Positions 20,529 through 29,434 of a stretch of 64,000 nt of DNA are shown here, piece by piece. Below the pieces are notes generated by a model. It saw only the letters and a program-made list of their open reading frames with translations. It did not search any database and was not told the origin of the DNA. The translations under genes were made by a program, and so were the position numbers. The DNA is taken from assembly GCF_947498825.1 (NCBI RefSeq), contig NZ_CANMLV010000005.1, positions 1 through 64,000 on the forward strand, read 5' to 3'. Position 1 is the stretch's first letter. The number at the start of each line of letters is the position of its first letter. The DNA comes from an uncultured Cedecea sp. (GTDB lineage Bacteria; Pseudomonadota; Gammaproteobacteria; Enterobacterales; Enterobacteriaceae).

Positions 20529-23500
20529 ATGAAACTACAATCACTTTCATTCAGAAAGAAAAAGTTCATTACTTATTCATCATTATTATTCTTATCCGGA
20601 ACTGTCCATTCAGAGGGGAAAGATATTATCCTGAATGGCGATGGCATTACTTATATATTAGAGTCCAGAGTGGGCCGCCATGGGAATTTCCAGATTAATG
20701 GAAATGTCAGTAATGATGGTGGATACGCTTATAAGTTAGAAGCCATTGCCGGAAGCAATCAGTTTAATAATATTACTAAAATAGAATCCGCCACCTCTAT
20801 TTTCGGGGGAGATGGTGGAAGATCTGAGAATGAGTTCGGTTACGACGGAATAAATGGGGGGAACGGTGGTGATGCCATTATTGGTGGCAAATTTACCCTG
20901 ACTAATTTTGGGACGATAAAAGGTGGTAACGGTGGAGAACATACCTATTACGGTTTCGATGATGAGCGTAGTGGAAATGGGGGGAACGGAGGAAATGGTA
21001 TAAGCGGGACAGACTTTATTTTCATCAACCACGGTGCCATAAACGGTGGCTATGGTGCTCTGGCCATAAATGGCTCCAGAAACCCTAACTTCGATGGCTC
21101 CGGTGGTAATGGAGGAAATGCTGTGAGCGGTCAGCGTTTTGAATTGCACAATAACGGCAGCATACGCGGCGGTAATGGTGAAAGATCGCTTTCTAATGGC
21201 AGCAATAAAAGTCATAGCGGTAATGGCGGTGATGCCGTCAGTGGCAGCAATTTTATGATAATCAATAATGGTAAAATCATTGCCGGTACAGCAGGTTCTG
21301 GTAATACAATCGGCACTCAAGGGAATGCCATCAGGGCAACAGGCGGTTCCAATACGCTTATTCTGAATACGAATAGTACGATAACTGGGGATATTATCCT
21401 CGATCAGGTTACAGACAAAAAAGATGACAATACTCTGCTTATTAAAAAGAATGCGCTAACAACTCTCGGTCAGCAATACGATATTGTCGGCAACATGAAT
21501 GTCGGTACAGGAACTGCGGTGACGCTGGCGAACGATGAAATAACATTCAGTGGCGGTGTTCATTTCAATGAAGATACGATGCTGGCTTTAAAAGATGGCG
21601 GCGCAATTGACGCCAGTCACATTGAATTTAGTAAAAATGCGGATAAAGAGACGCAACTGACAACCAGCATTACCAAATGGCAACAGCAAGAAATTAATCT
21701 GCTTACCACGAAGAACGGTATTACAGGATATTTTACGGCAGCGCCTTCTAACCTACTCTTGACTGAAGGGGCTACTGACTACGCGGATATTAATATTACC
21801 GATAAAAACCTGACGTATTCCCTTAAATGGTTCAGTGAAGGGAATGAGGCCTATGGGACTTTTGATCTTAAGCAGGGTGCCGTTCTTGATTTAAATTTGT
21901 CACTGACAGATAACCTGGCGGTGACAAACCAGAATAAAAATGGCTGGGATGGCACCAGCCTGACCAAAGCAGGCGAAGGGAACCTTATCTTGTCTGGCAC
22001 CAGTACCTATACTGGCAAAACGCTGATCGCAGGCGGGATGCTCACCACCGCTGTCGATAATGCGATAGCACAGAGCAGCGATGTAACAGTAGCCAGCAAC
22101 GGCATTTTAAATCTGGCCGGAACAGACCAAAAACTAAATAACTTAAATAATAAAGGTATCATTCTCATTGAGGATGCGGCTTCTGACGTCGATATGTCGT
22201 TAAGCGCTGAGTCGTTACCAGTATCAGTGACCGTCGCAGGGAATATGTTTAACAGCGGTATACTGCTTATCAACGACGAGCATAGCGCGGTGGGTCATAC
22301 TTATACTCAGGATGGTAACTGGGTAGGTAACGGTCTCAGCCATATCATCATGAGTTTCATCGCCAGTGACGATAACAGCAAAGCAGACAGGCTAAATATT
22401 ACTGGCAACGCATCAGGAACGACCTCGGTCAAGGTCAATAATATCGGTGGAACGGGTGAAGCAACCCTCAATGGTATTAAACTCATTAATATTGGGGGGA
22501 CCTCAACCAGTAATGCATTTGTACAGTTTGGTCGTATTGTCGCTGGTGCATATGATTATCGTCTTGTACAAGGCAATGCTGCCGGTCAGGATGACCAAAG
22601 CTGGTATCTGAGCAATAGCATAAGAGCAACAGAACCGAAGTCTGTAAAGAAAAATTATCGACCAGAAGGTGCAGCGTATACCGCGAACATAATGGCCGCT
22701 AACACACTATTTAACCTCTCACTTAATGACCGCCCGGGAGAAACGCGGTCCGCCAATCCCCTGATGCACCCACAACAGGCTCCCCATATGTGGATACGTA
22801 ACGTCGGAGGGCATCAGCAATTCTCCATGAATGACAGTCAGAACAAAACCACTGCCAATCGTTATGTATTACAGATAGGAGGCGATATTGCCCGATGGAG
22901 TCTGAGTGGTAACGACCGTTATCATTTGGGACTGATGGCAGGTTATGCCACCCAGCATGGCAATACCGTTAACAAGAGTACCGGGAATACGACCCAAAGC
23001 CGCATCACTGGATACAGCACCGGGCTGTATGGAACTTACTTTCAGAACGATAAAGGCAAGGACGGTCTGTTCGTGGATAGCTGGTTACAATATAGCTGGT
23101 TCAATAGCACCATTAAAGGCAACGATATCAGTGAAGAGAGCGATAAGAACCGCGGTATAACCGCCTCTCTGGAAAGTGGTTATACCTTTAATATCAGCGC
23201 TAATGACTCCGGAAATGGGTTGTTCAACGCATTCTACCTGCAGCCAAAAGCCCAGGTCATCTGGATGGGCGTGAAAGCCAAAGATCATCGTGAAAGTAAC
23301 GGCACTCTGGTTCACAGAGTGGGGAATAACAATCTCCAGACTCGCCTGGGGGCCAGGATGTTCCTGAAAGGGAAAGAGCATCTGGATAAAAAAAACATAC
23401 GTAGCTTTGAACCTTTTGCTGAAGCAAACTGGATACACAATACCCAACAGTATGGTGTCCGTATGGACGAGATCACCTCAGCAGTACAGGGAAGCCGTAA

Positions 23501-23636
23501 TATTGCTGAATTTAAAGCAGGTATTGAAGGTAATATCACGCAGGATCTGAATCTATGGGCCAGTGTTACACAGCAAATAGGCGACAAAAGTTACCGCGAC
23601 ACAGGAGGTCTGGTCGGCGTGAAATACAACTTTTAA
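20529..23636 (+). CDS. Autotransporter adhesin (type Va), Gly/Asn-rich passenger
   Basis: This 1035-residue outer-membrane autotransporter is probably an adhesin. A basic n-region and hydrophobic core give a signal peptide at about 1-28 (cleavage near TVHSEG). Residues ~90-260 hold repeated GGNGG-type blocks alternating with F.L.N.G.I.GG units. A pertactin-like beta-helix follows, with the passenger-associated repeat LTKAGEGNLILSGTSTYTG near 478-496. The C-terminal beta-barrel begins about residue 755 (HMWIRNVGGHQQF) and ends in the aromatic GLVGVKYNF typical of BAM substrates. No serine-protease motif is visible. It stands alone between mscM and yhaJ, in AT-richer DNA, and looks like an insertion. 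The ligand is unknown. Confidence 0.9.
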   Translation: MKLQSLSFRKKKFITYSSLLFLSGTVHSEGKDIILNGDGITYILESRVGRHGNFQINGNVSNDGGYAYKLEAIAGSNQFNNITKIESATSIFGGDGGRSENEFGYDGINGGNGGDAIIGGKFTLTNFGTIKGGNGGEHTYYGFDDERSGNGGNGGNGISGTDFIFINHGAINGGYGALAINGSRNPNFDGSGGNGGNAVSGQRFELHNNGSIRGGNGERSLSNGSNKSHSGNGGDAVSGSNFMIINNGKIIAGTAGSGNTIGTQGNAIRATGGSNTLILNTNSTITGDIILDQVTDKKDDNTLLIKKNALTTLGQQYDIVGNMNVGTGTAVTLANDEITFSGGVHFNEDTMLALKDGGAIDASHIEFSKNADKETQLTTSITKWQQQEINLLTTKNGITGYFTAAPSNLLLTEGATDYADINITDKNLTYSLKWFSEGNEAYGTFDLKQGAVLDLNLSLTDNLAVTNQNKNGWDGTSLTKAGEGNLILSGTSTYTGKTLIAGGMLTTAVDNAIAQSSDVTVASNGILNLAGTDQKLNNLNNKGIILIEDAASDVDMSLSAESLPVSVTVAGNMFNSGILLINDEHSAVGHTYTQDGNWVGNGLSHIIMSFIASDDNSKADRLNITGNASGTTSVKVNNIGGTGEATLNGIKLINIGGTSTSNAFVQFGRIVAGAYDYRLVQGNAAGQDDQSWYLSNSIRATEPKSVKKNYRPEGAAYTANIMAANTLFNLSLNDRPGETRSANPLMHPQQAPHMWIRNVGGHQQFSMNDSQNKTTANRYVLQIGGDIARWSLSGNDRYHLGLMAGYATQHGNTVNKSTGNTTQSRITGYSTGLYGTYFQNDKGKDGLFVDSWLQYSWFNSTIKGNDISEESDKNRGITASLESGYTFNISANDSGNGLFNAFYLQPKAQVIWMGVKAKDHRESNGTLVHRVGNNNLQTRLGARMFLKGKEHLDKKNIRSFEPFAEANWIHNTQQYGVRMDEITSAVQGSRNIAEFKAGIEGNITQDLNLWASVTQQIGDKSYRDTGGLVGVKYNF

Positions 23637-23857
23637 TTTAATACATGATGGCTTTCAAGGCTCTTGAATAAAAGCTCAGACCGCGAAAAAGAAGGGAAAA
23701 GTGAAGTTTTCCTCCTTTGCGCTAATAGCCGAAAATAGATAGCCTAATTTTCTTATTTTTTATTAGGCGGTCTGAGTTTTATCAGAAAAAAGTAAGGTTT
23801 GTTACCCTTCTTAAGTCTCCCTGACGGGGATTTATTTTCTCAAGAATAAAATCAATA
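23637..23857. other. Convergent intergenic region with repeat copy B
   Basis: The space between the autotransporter and yhaJ stops is filled largely by the dispersed repeat at 23675-23805. No ORF is present. Confidence 0.6.
23675..23805. repeat. Dispersed structured repeat, copy B, with perfect 10-bp terminal inverted repeats
   Basis: The core 23675-23776 starts ctcagaccgc and ends gcggtctgag, an exact inverted repeat. Inside lies an AAGAAGG(G)AAAA / TTTTCCTCCTTTG stem. Blocks and order match 1195-1337. Size, termini and intergenic position suggest a MITE-like element or a structured RNA or terminator repeat. Confidence 0.65.
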
Positions 23858-24748
23858 CTATTTTAATATTTTAGGGATTTCTCGCAGGCACCACGCCTTC
23901 GCTTCCCCCATACTGTCACGTCGCCATGCCATAATAATATCAATTTCGTGGGTCGTTTCAGGACTGACCACCCGTAAACGGCCTTCAGCAATATCGCGTT
24001 CCACCAGAACATATGGCATGGTTGCAACGCCCAGCCCAGCAAGCAGTGCCCGGCGCTTATTTTCCATCGAACTGATGGTTAAGCGTGGTTGCTTGTCCAA
24101 CAGTTCTACCGTCAGTACGGGTCTTTCACGAGCGGTATCCGCTATCGCAATGCCGCGATATTTTATTCGTGTGGCTTCTGCAAGTGGTTCAGGTTCAAGA
24201 TGGATCGGATGATCCGGGGCTGCCACTTGCACGTTCATTAACTTATACAGTTTACGACTATTAATTTCCGACGATGAACGAAAATGCATATCAGGCGCAA
24301 TCACAATATCTGCTCGCCCTTGTTCCAGACGCTCCCAGGCTCCCGCCAGAACTTCAGAAACAATAGACAGCTGAGTTTTGGATTTTTCTGCCAGCTTTTC
24401 AACAAGAGGAAAGAGCCTCTCAGCCGGGATTAGTGCTTCAGTGACAATCGTCAGATGCGTTTCCCAGCCACGAGCAAGGGCTTCTGCATCAGTGGTTAAC
24501 TTATCGGCCGCTTCCAGTAGAATACGCCCTCTTTCCAGCAACATCCGACCAACATTAGTAAATTTGGTTCTATGTCCTGAACGGTCAAAGAGCACAACAT
24601 CCAGCTCCTCTTCCAATTTTTGCATGGTATAACTGAGTGCCGAAGGGACTCTTCCCAACTCATCAGCCGCAGCAGCAAAACTGCCCCGCCTGTCAATGGC
24701 GTCCATTACTCTCAGCGCTTCCAGCGTTAATGCTCTCTCTTTTGCCAT
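23858..24748 (-). CDS. yhaJ: LysR-family regulator YhaJ
   Basis: The 296-residue LysR-type activator has an N-terminal winged HTH (LEALRVMDAIDRRGSFAAAA) and a periplasmic-binding-like effector domain. Residues such as SALSYTMQKLEEELDVVLFD and MAWRRDSMGEAK match E. coli YhaJ very closely. E. coli YhaJ responds to aromatic compounds such as dinitrotoluene degradation products and activates yhaK; that role here is by homology. It is divergent from yhaK across about 105 bases, which should hold the shared operator. Confidence 0.93.
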   Translation of the reverse strand: MAKERALTLEALRVMDAIDRRGSFAAAADELGRVPSALSYTMQKLEEELDVVLFDRSGHRTKFTNVGRMLLERGRILLEAADKLTTDAEALARGWETHLTIVTEALIPAERLFPLVEKLAEKSKTQLSIVSEVLAGAWERLEQGRADIVIAPDMHFRSSSEINSRKLYKLMNVQVAAPDHPIHLEPEPLAEATRIKYRGIAIADTARERPVLTVELLDKQPRLTISSMENKRRALLAGLGVATMPYVLVERDIAEGRLRVVSPETTHEIDIIMAWRRDSMGEAKAWCLREIPKILK

Positions 24749-24853
24749 TTGAGTCTCATTCAGTAAATTTGACGATTGCGTGCAGATTAACTAGCTAACA
24801 ATACTACGTCTATACCTCTACCATAATTATAGCTTAAAAAGAGGTAACCAATA

Positions 24854-25552
24854 ATGATCACAATAAGAGCAGCTAAACAATGTGGCGAAGCCGATTACGG
24901 TTGGTTAAAGGCCCGCTACACCTTTTCCTTTGGACACTATTTTGACCCTGAATTGCTGGGTTATGCATCTCTGCGTGTACTTAACCAAGAAGTTCTGGCG
25001 CCCGGTACATCGTTACAGCCCAGAAGCTATCCTAAAGTCGATGTCCTCAACCTGGTGCTGGAGGGGGAAGCCGAGTATCGGGATACCAAGGGAAACCATG
25101 TCCAAGTAAAAACAGGTGAAGCGGTGTTGTTAGCAGCCCAGCCAGGGGTCAGCTACAGCGAACATAATATCAGCAAAAAAAATCCACTGACGCGTATACA
25201 GCTTTGGCTGGAAGCCTGTCCGGAGAGTGATAATCCTTTAATCCAAAAAATTACGCTGAATAATCAATCTCAGCAATTGATCGCTGCTGTTGATGGCGGG
25301 AAATCGATGTTACAGCTACGCCAGAACATCAGAGTCCATCACCTGAACCTGGAAGCGGGTCAGCAGCAAAGTATTCCATTACAAGGAGCACACGCTTATT
25401 TTCAATCCATCCATGGTACGGTCACAGCAAGCGCTGCTGAAAAAGATATCGATTTAACCTGCGGTGATGGCGCTTTTATCTGTGATGAACAAAAGGTGAC
25501 GCTACAGGCAAGTACGCCATTAAGAGCGTTGTTAATTGATTTGCCTGCTTAA
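24854..25552 (+). CDS. yhaK: Pirin-like bicupin YhaK
   Basis: The 232-residue cytosolic pirin-family protein, a two-cupin fold, is close to E. coli YhaK over its whole length: AKQCGEADYGWLKARYTFSF, HYFDPELLGYASLRVLNQE and LRALLIDLP. The exact reaction is not established; YhaK has been proposed as an oxidative-stress sensor or quercetinase-like protein. AGAGGTAACC precedes the ATG. It is divergent from its likely regulator yhaJ. Confidence 0.93.
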   Translation: MITIRAAKQCGEADYGWLKARYTFSFGHYFDPELLGYASLRVLNQEVLAPGTSLQPRSYPKVDVLNLVLEGEAEYRDTKGNHVQVKTGEAVLLAAQPGVSYSEHNISKKNPLTRIQLWLEACPESDNPLIQKITLNNQSQQLIAAVDGGKSMLQLRQNIRVHHLNLEAGQQQSIPLQGAHAYFQSIHGTVTASAAEKDIDLTCGDGAFICDEQKVTLQASTPLRALLIDLPA

Positions 25553-26082
25553 AGCATCACTGTTTCTGTTGTTTTCGTGATGTCTGGATAACGCTGTTTT
25601 ATGCCCGGCCAGAACATTTTGTCGATGACCTATTACCTCTATCATCATCAAAAAAGAGCTAATATGGAAATCGCCGCCTGGTTTTATTTCGCTATTGCGT
25701 GTTTAGGCCAGGCACTGGCCCCAGGAGCAAATGCCATGCTGGTGATGCCTACACGGTTGCCGGAGGCGTCCTGTCTTTCACAGTTGAGGGTTTGGGGGCA
25801 ATACCTTACTGGAAGTTTTCCTTCGCTGTCTCCTGCGACTGATAAGAGTGTGCTCGTAGGACGCTAAAACTTATTTCTGCCTGAGGGGAAATGCGGCTAT
25901 CGAATTGGCACCATTTCTGCTGGAAAAATCAGGCTGTAGCCGTGCGATGAAAGGGCTTTCGGTACGACACCAGAAAATGGTGGAAAATACGATAAAATCT
26001 CTCTGCAACCCTGTCCGACAGTCTGCACATCTGATATATCTTGTAGCTGATTTTTTTACTCATCCATCAGCCAAGGAATATC
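25553..26082. other. Gene-poor stretch with a LysE remnant
   Basis: Between yhaK and the cupin gene are about 530 bases. One part (25664-25770) still encodes the start of a LysE-type exporter. From ~25870 to 26080 I recognise nothing. A short ORF at 25905-26102 has no recognisable features. The whole looks like residue from gene loss. Confidence 0.5.
25664..25867 (+). pseudogene. 5' remnant of a LysE/RhtB-family exporter
   Basis: From the ATG at 25664 the frame reads MEIAAWFYFAIACLGQALAP followed by GANAMLVM, which resembles the first membrane segment and PGPN-type motif of LysE/RhtB exporters (PGAN here). After about 35 residues the similarity ends, and the frame stops after 67 codons against about 205 in the family. 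No later frame restores the protein. The call rests on one segment only. Confidence 0.45.
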
Positions 26083-26394
26083 ATGCAAACCTATATCAGT
26101 AAAAATTTCACTGCCGAAAGAGCCTGGGGAGCCACTGATATTGCTAATTTTGACGGCACCACCGTCAGACTACACTGGACCGATAAACCCTATAAGTGGC
26201 ATATCAACGATGGTCAGGAAGTCTTTGCCGTGATGGATGGTGAAGTTGAAATGCATTACAAAGAAGCAGGCGAAATTAAAACGGTCCTGTTAGCGACTGG
26301 CGATATTTTTTATGCAAGCGTAGGGACAGAACATATTGCTCATCCCGTTGGTGTCGCAAGAGTGCTGGTAATTGAGAAAGAGGGCTCTGTCTAA
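26083..26394 (+). CDS. Small cupin-domain protein
   Basis: This 103-residue single-cupin protein has an N-terminal KNFTAERAWGATDIANFDG segment, the first cupin block in KWHINDGQEVFAVMDGEVEMH and the second in TGDIFYASVGTEHIAHP. The His residues (WHIN.GQE and EHIAHP) could bind a metal. AAGGAATATC lies before the ATG. Its substrate is unknown. It is followed by a degenerate palindromic repeat and a short orphan coding fragment. Confidence 0.75.
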   Translation: MQTYISKNFTAERAWGATDIANFDGTTVRLHWTDKPYKWHINDGQEVFAVMDGEVEMHYKEAGEIKTVLLATGDIFYASVGTEHIAHPVGVARVLVIEKEGSV

Positions 26395-26399
26395 GCCTG

Positions 26400-26483
26400 G
26401 TTGCTTGCAGGCGCGAAGTACGGCGCGTCAATGAATAGATGAACTCGCACCTCACGTACTCGGCGCCAGAGTGACAGGCACAC
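26400..26483. repeat. Degenerate copy of the 127-bp palindromic repeat
   Basis: gttgcttgcaggcgc and the following bases align with gttgcttgtaggcgc of the repeat at 46892-47018. Cgtc.atga and tcggcg follow in the same order. The terminal TATACCC/GGGTATA ends are missing. It is a partial or decayed member of that family. Confidence 0.45.
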
Positions 26484-26581
26484 TGATTGGTGGTCTGTTT
26501 GCTATTCTGCCTGGTTACTGCATCAAGCTCATTATGAAAGATGACATATTTGAGCCGCATAAAAACCACGAAAAGAGTTAA
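26471..26581 (+). pseudogene. Orphan C-terminal fragment of a possible membrane protein
   Basis: A 36-codon open frame reads GTLIGGLFAILPGYCIKLIM, then a charged tail to a TAA at 26579. One hydrophobic segment plus a basic-acidic tail suggests the end of a membrane protein whose 5' part is lost beside the degenerate repeat. The family is not identified. Confidence 0.25.
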
Positions 26582-26664
26582 ATATTCTTTCGTCCAAAGA
26601 GATTCGCTGGATAAAAGAAACAGAGCATAGCGCCAAAAATGCGGCTCGGTTTCACCAGTGACCT

Positions 26665-27255
26665 CTATTTTTTAGTCTCTGCCATCTCAAGTAACGCTGT
26701 TTTCGCTGCGGCAAGAAAACGCCCGGAGATATCATCACCACGGGTGGCTCTGGCAAGCATTAAAGCCCCTGCCATTAGTGCAAACTGCGTCAAATGCTTA
26801 TCCCCGATGGTAGAGTCGGAACCGTCGCTTTGCATATTTTTAATAAACTCAGTCATATTTTTAACACCTGCGATATACGGCTCATGTATCGGTTTGTCCT
26901 GCCCCTTACGTTGAACATCGGTGGCAAGGGCTGCAATAGCACAGCCGCTGGCAGGACAATCCCGATGTCTGAGAGAAAGATAACGTTCAACAAGTTGTGG
27001 AAAATCAGACACCTGATTTTCGGCTATTGCCATGTAGCTTCCCTTAAGAGCTTGTTCACAGGCGAGAGCTTCCAGCTCATCTTTAGAGTTGAAATGTCCG
27101 TAAAATCCACCATGTGTCAACCCTGCTGCAGCCATAATATCTTTAACACTGACGCCGTCGAGTCCCCGCTCTCTGAACAACTGAGATGAAGTCGCGATAA
27201 TACTGTTACGGTTAAGCTCGCTTTGTTCCCTGGAAACGCGCCCAGTTCTGGCCAT
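26665..27255 (-). CDS. TetR-family transcriptional regulator
   Basis: A 196-residue TetR-type repressor. The HTH covers about residues 16-60 (LDGVSVKDIMAAAGLTHGGF, then YGHF). The C-terminal ligand domain carries CPASGCAIAAL, a Cys-containing segment seen in TetR members that control oxidoreductase genes. It lies 59 bases after the aldo-keto reductase gene on the same strand, so it may be cotranscribed and regulate that gene and the divergent SDR. The ligand is unknown. Confidence 0.85.
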   Translation of the reverse strand: MARTGRVSREQSELNRNSIIATSSQLFRERGLDGVSVKDIMAAAGLTHGGFYGHFNSKDELEALACEQALKGSYMAIAENQVSDFPQLVERYLSLRHRDCPASGCAIAALATDVQRKGQDKPIHEPYIAGVKNMTEFIKNMQSDGSDSTIGDKHLTQFALMAGALMLARATRGDDISGRFLAAAKTALLEMAETKK

Positions 27256-27314
27256 GATTACTCCGTTCTTTCCATACAGGACTGTCAGTCAGCTCCTGAA
27301 AATATATCGCCTAC

Positions 27315-28361
27315 TCAGGCTCGTGGTGGTGTGAGCTTAGTATATTCAGCATCTAAACCCTGTGCACGCAATAGCGTACCCGCGATCTGCTTGTGAGGCG
27401 TTCCTGCTGAAATAGCGCTGGCTTCATTCAGTCGGGCTGCCTGTGCCTCACTGAGTTTTACATCCAGTGAGAGCAGTGTTTCAGCTAACTGCTCTATGGT
27501 ACGCGAACCAATAATCGGAATCAGCGACGTCTGTAGTTGCGCTGATTGGTAACGAAGCCAGGCCATCGCCACCTGTACAGGCATGATATTGAGTTCTTCG
27601 GCTACGCAAATAATCTCATCAAGCAGTGTCGGATCTTGCTCAGTATGTACCAACCGCCCCGCAAAACCTTTCAGACGCCCCTCCTGACTGGTTCGGTATT
27701 TCCCGGTCAGCATTCCTCCCCCTAGCGGTGACCAGATAGTCGCAGCCAGACCAAGAGCATCTGCCATCGGCAAAAGTTCTCTTTCAGCGCTACGATCGGC
27801 CAGACTGTATTCGACTTGTATCCCCGCAATACGAGACCAGCCACGTAATTCAGCCAGCGTTTCGGCACGAGCTATTTTCCAGGCTGGGAAGTTAGAAAGA
27901 CCAGCATATTGCACCTTACCTGCCCGAATAAGATCATCAAAAGCCCGAACGACCTCTTCCAGCGGCGTCATCTGATCATCAAAATGCGCCCACAGCAGTT
28001 CAATACGATCGGTTTTCAAACGCTTCAGACTCTTTTCAACCGACGCTATCATATTCCTGCGGCTATTTCCGGTAACAGCAGCCCCGGCATTCGGGGACGC
28101 GCTCAGGGTATATTTGGTCGCAATGACAAAGTGTTCGCGATCGGCGGCAATAAAATCCCCAAGCATTTCTTCGGACTGACCAAACTGATATGAATCTGCG
28201 GTATCAATAAAATTCCCCCCGGCATTGACGTATCCGTCAAATACGGTTCGGGCTTCCTCTTTTTCGGAACCATACCCCCAGCGAGTACCAAAATTACCTG
28301 TCCCTAGTGCCAGCTCAGATACCCGTAAACCGGTGTTACGACCAAATGTTGTATATCGCAT
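27315..28361 (-). CDS. Aldo/keto reductase
   Basis: The 348-residue NAD(P)H-dependent (beta/alpha)8 reductase is probably of the YajO/general-stress-protein-69-like group. The catalytic tetrad is visible: Asp and Tyr in FIDTADSY, Lys in ATKYTL, His in LLWAHFDD. The cofactor-binding C-terminal segment IPIIGSRTIEQLAE is present. The substrate cannot be inferred. It is divergent from an SDR gene over 108 bases containing a palindrome, and adjacent to a TetR gene. Confidence 0.9.
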   Translation of the reverse strand: MRYTTFGRNTGLRVSELALGTGNFGTRWGYGSEKEEARTVFDGYVNAGGNFIDTADSYQFGQSEEMLGDFIAADREHFVIATKYTLSASPNAGAAVTGNSRRNMIASVEKSLKRLKTDRIELLWAHFDDQMTPLEEVVRAFDDLIRAGKVQYAGLSNFPAWKIARAETLAELRGWSRIAGIQVEYSLADRSAERELLPMADALGLAATIWSPLGGGMLTGKYRTSQEGRLKGFAGRLVHTEQDPTLLDEIICVAEELNIMPVQVAMAWLRYQSAQLQTSLIPIIGSRTIEQLAETLLSLDVKLSEAQAARLNEASAISAGTPHKQIAGTLLRAQGLDAEYTKLTPPRA

Positions 28362-28393
28362 GGTTTTTCTCTCTCAGTTTATTTTTAAATGAC

Positions 28394-28419
28394 GATTGAC
28401 ATTTATTATACATGTCACC
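28394..28419. promoter_or_regulatory. Candidate TetR operator between the divergent reductase genes
   Basis: TGACAT (28397-28402) and ATGTCA (28412-28417) form an inverted repeat with a nine-base spacer in the middle of the divergent region. It overlaps a perfect -35 hexamer TTGACA (28396-28401) for the rightward SDR gene. Its position suits repression by the neighbouring TetR protein; that link is inference. Confidence 0.4.
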
Positions 28420-28469
28420 CATCATTTAAAAAGACCGACAAGACTATTTTTTACTAAAGAGAGCTAAAA

Positions 28470-29264
28470 ATGACTGAGACCACATCTTCAGTACTGATAA
28501 CAGGCGCTTCAACCGGACTGGGAGCCATCTATGCCGATCGCTTTGCTCAACGCGGGCATAATCTGGTCCTGGTTGCCCGGGATGCCGCGCGAATGGAGGC
28601 CCTGGCAGCACGGTTGCGAACCCAGTACCACGTTGAAATCGACGTATTACCTGCAGATCTTACGCAAGAAGCCTGTCTCGATACCGTTGCGCAACGCCTT
28701 GAAACCGATCCTCGTATTAGCATACTGGTCAATAATGCTGGTATGAGTTTGCCTGGTACATTTACCACGCAAACACCTGCTGATATTGACCGGCTGATAA
28801 CGGTTAATCTACGTGCGGTGGTACGTCTCGCTCGGGCTATCGCTCCGCGACTGGCGAAAGCGGGTACTGGTTCGATTATCAATATTAGCTCTGTCGTTGG
28901 TCTGGCCCCCGAGCTGGGCATGGCACTGTACGGAGCAACCAAGGCGTTTGTTCTTTTTTTATCACAAGGATTAAACCTTGAACTTGGTCCGCAGGGTGTT
29001 TATGTCCAGGCCGTACTTCCTGCCATTACACGAACAGAAATCTGGGAACGATCGGGTAAAGACATTAATACAATGAAGGGTGTGATGGATGCCGGAGAAC
29101 TGGTTGATGCTGCACTGAGCGGTTTTGACAGTCGGGAACCTGTCACCATCCCTCCTCTGCATGACGAGACCTTGTGGACGCACCATGGACAGTCACGTCA
29201 GGCAATGCTGGAAAAATTCGCTCAGGAACATGCAGCACCACGCTATCGGGTCGAGGCCAAATAA
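28470..29264 (+). CDS. Short-chain dehydrogenase/reductase
   Basis: The 264-residue classical SDR has the NAD(P)-binding motif TGASTGLG at residues 10-17, NNAG near 89-92, the catalytic Ser in IINISSVVG, and YGATK as the YxxxK motif. The residues VARDAARMEAL after the second strand suggest NADP preference. AAAGAGAGCT precedes the ATG. The substrate is unknown. A terminator hairpin follows at 29300-29336. Confidence 0.9.
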   Translation: MTETTSSVLITGASTGLGAIYADRFAQRGHNLVLVARDAARMEALAARLRTQYHVEIDVLPADLTQEACLDTVAQRLETDPRISILVNNAGMSLPGTFTTQTPADIDRLITVNLRAVVRLARAIAPRLAKAGTGSIINISSVVGLAPELGMALYGATKAFVLFLSQGLNLELGPQGVYVQAVLPAITRTEIWERSGKDINTMKGVMDAGELVDAALSGFDSREPVTIPPLHDETLWTHHGQSRQAMLEKFAQEHAAPRYRVEAK

Positions 29265-29299
29265 AACGCTATCACTCACTGATTCAGTATCAGAAAAAC

Positions 29300-29336
29300 A
29301 GAACGGCTATCATCATCCTTTGAGTAGGCCCGTTCT
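29300..29336 (+). terminator. Probable terminator after the SDR gene
   Basis: AGAACGG and CCGTTCT form a 7-bp stem around a 23-base loop, and TTATT follows. It is a moderate candidate because the loop is large. Confidence 0.45.
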
Positions 29337-29434
29337 TTATTGCCATATTTATCACATAACTCAAGAGGAGAAATGACTGAATCGATATTATCAGCTATAT
29401 CTTAGGACTGATATTGAGTAAGGAGGCTAATTTA

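Noticed and set aside
20736-21320. 194-codon minus-strand ORF
   Set aside because: Antisense to the Gly/Asn repeats of the autotransporter; Ile/Thr-rich mirror composition only.
25905-26102. 65-codon plus-strand ORF before the cupin gene
   Set aside because: No ribosome site, no recognisable motif, overlaps the cupin start; it lies in apparent debris.
26665-29264. Toxin-antitoxin or defence system
   Set aside because: TetR, aldo-keto reductase and SDR are metabolic or detoxification types, without nuclease, helicase or sensor domains.
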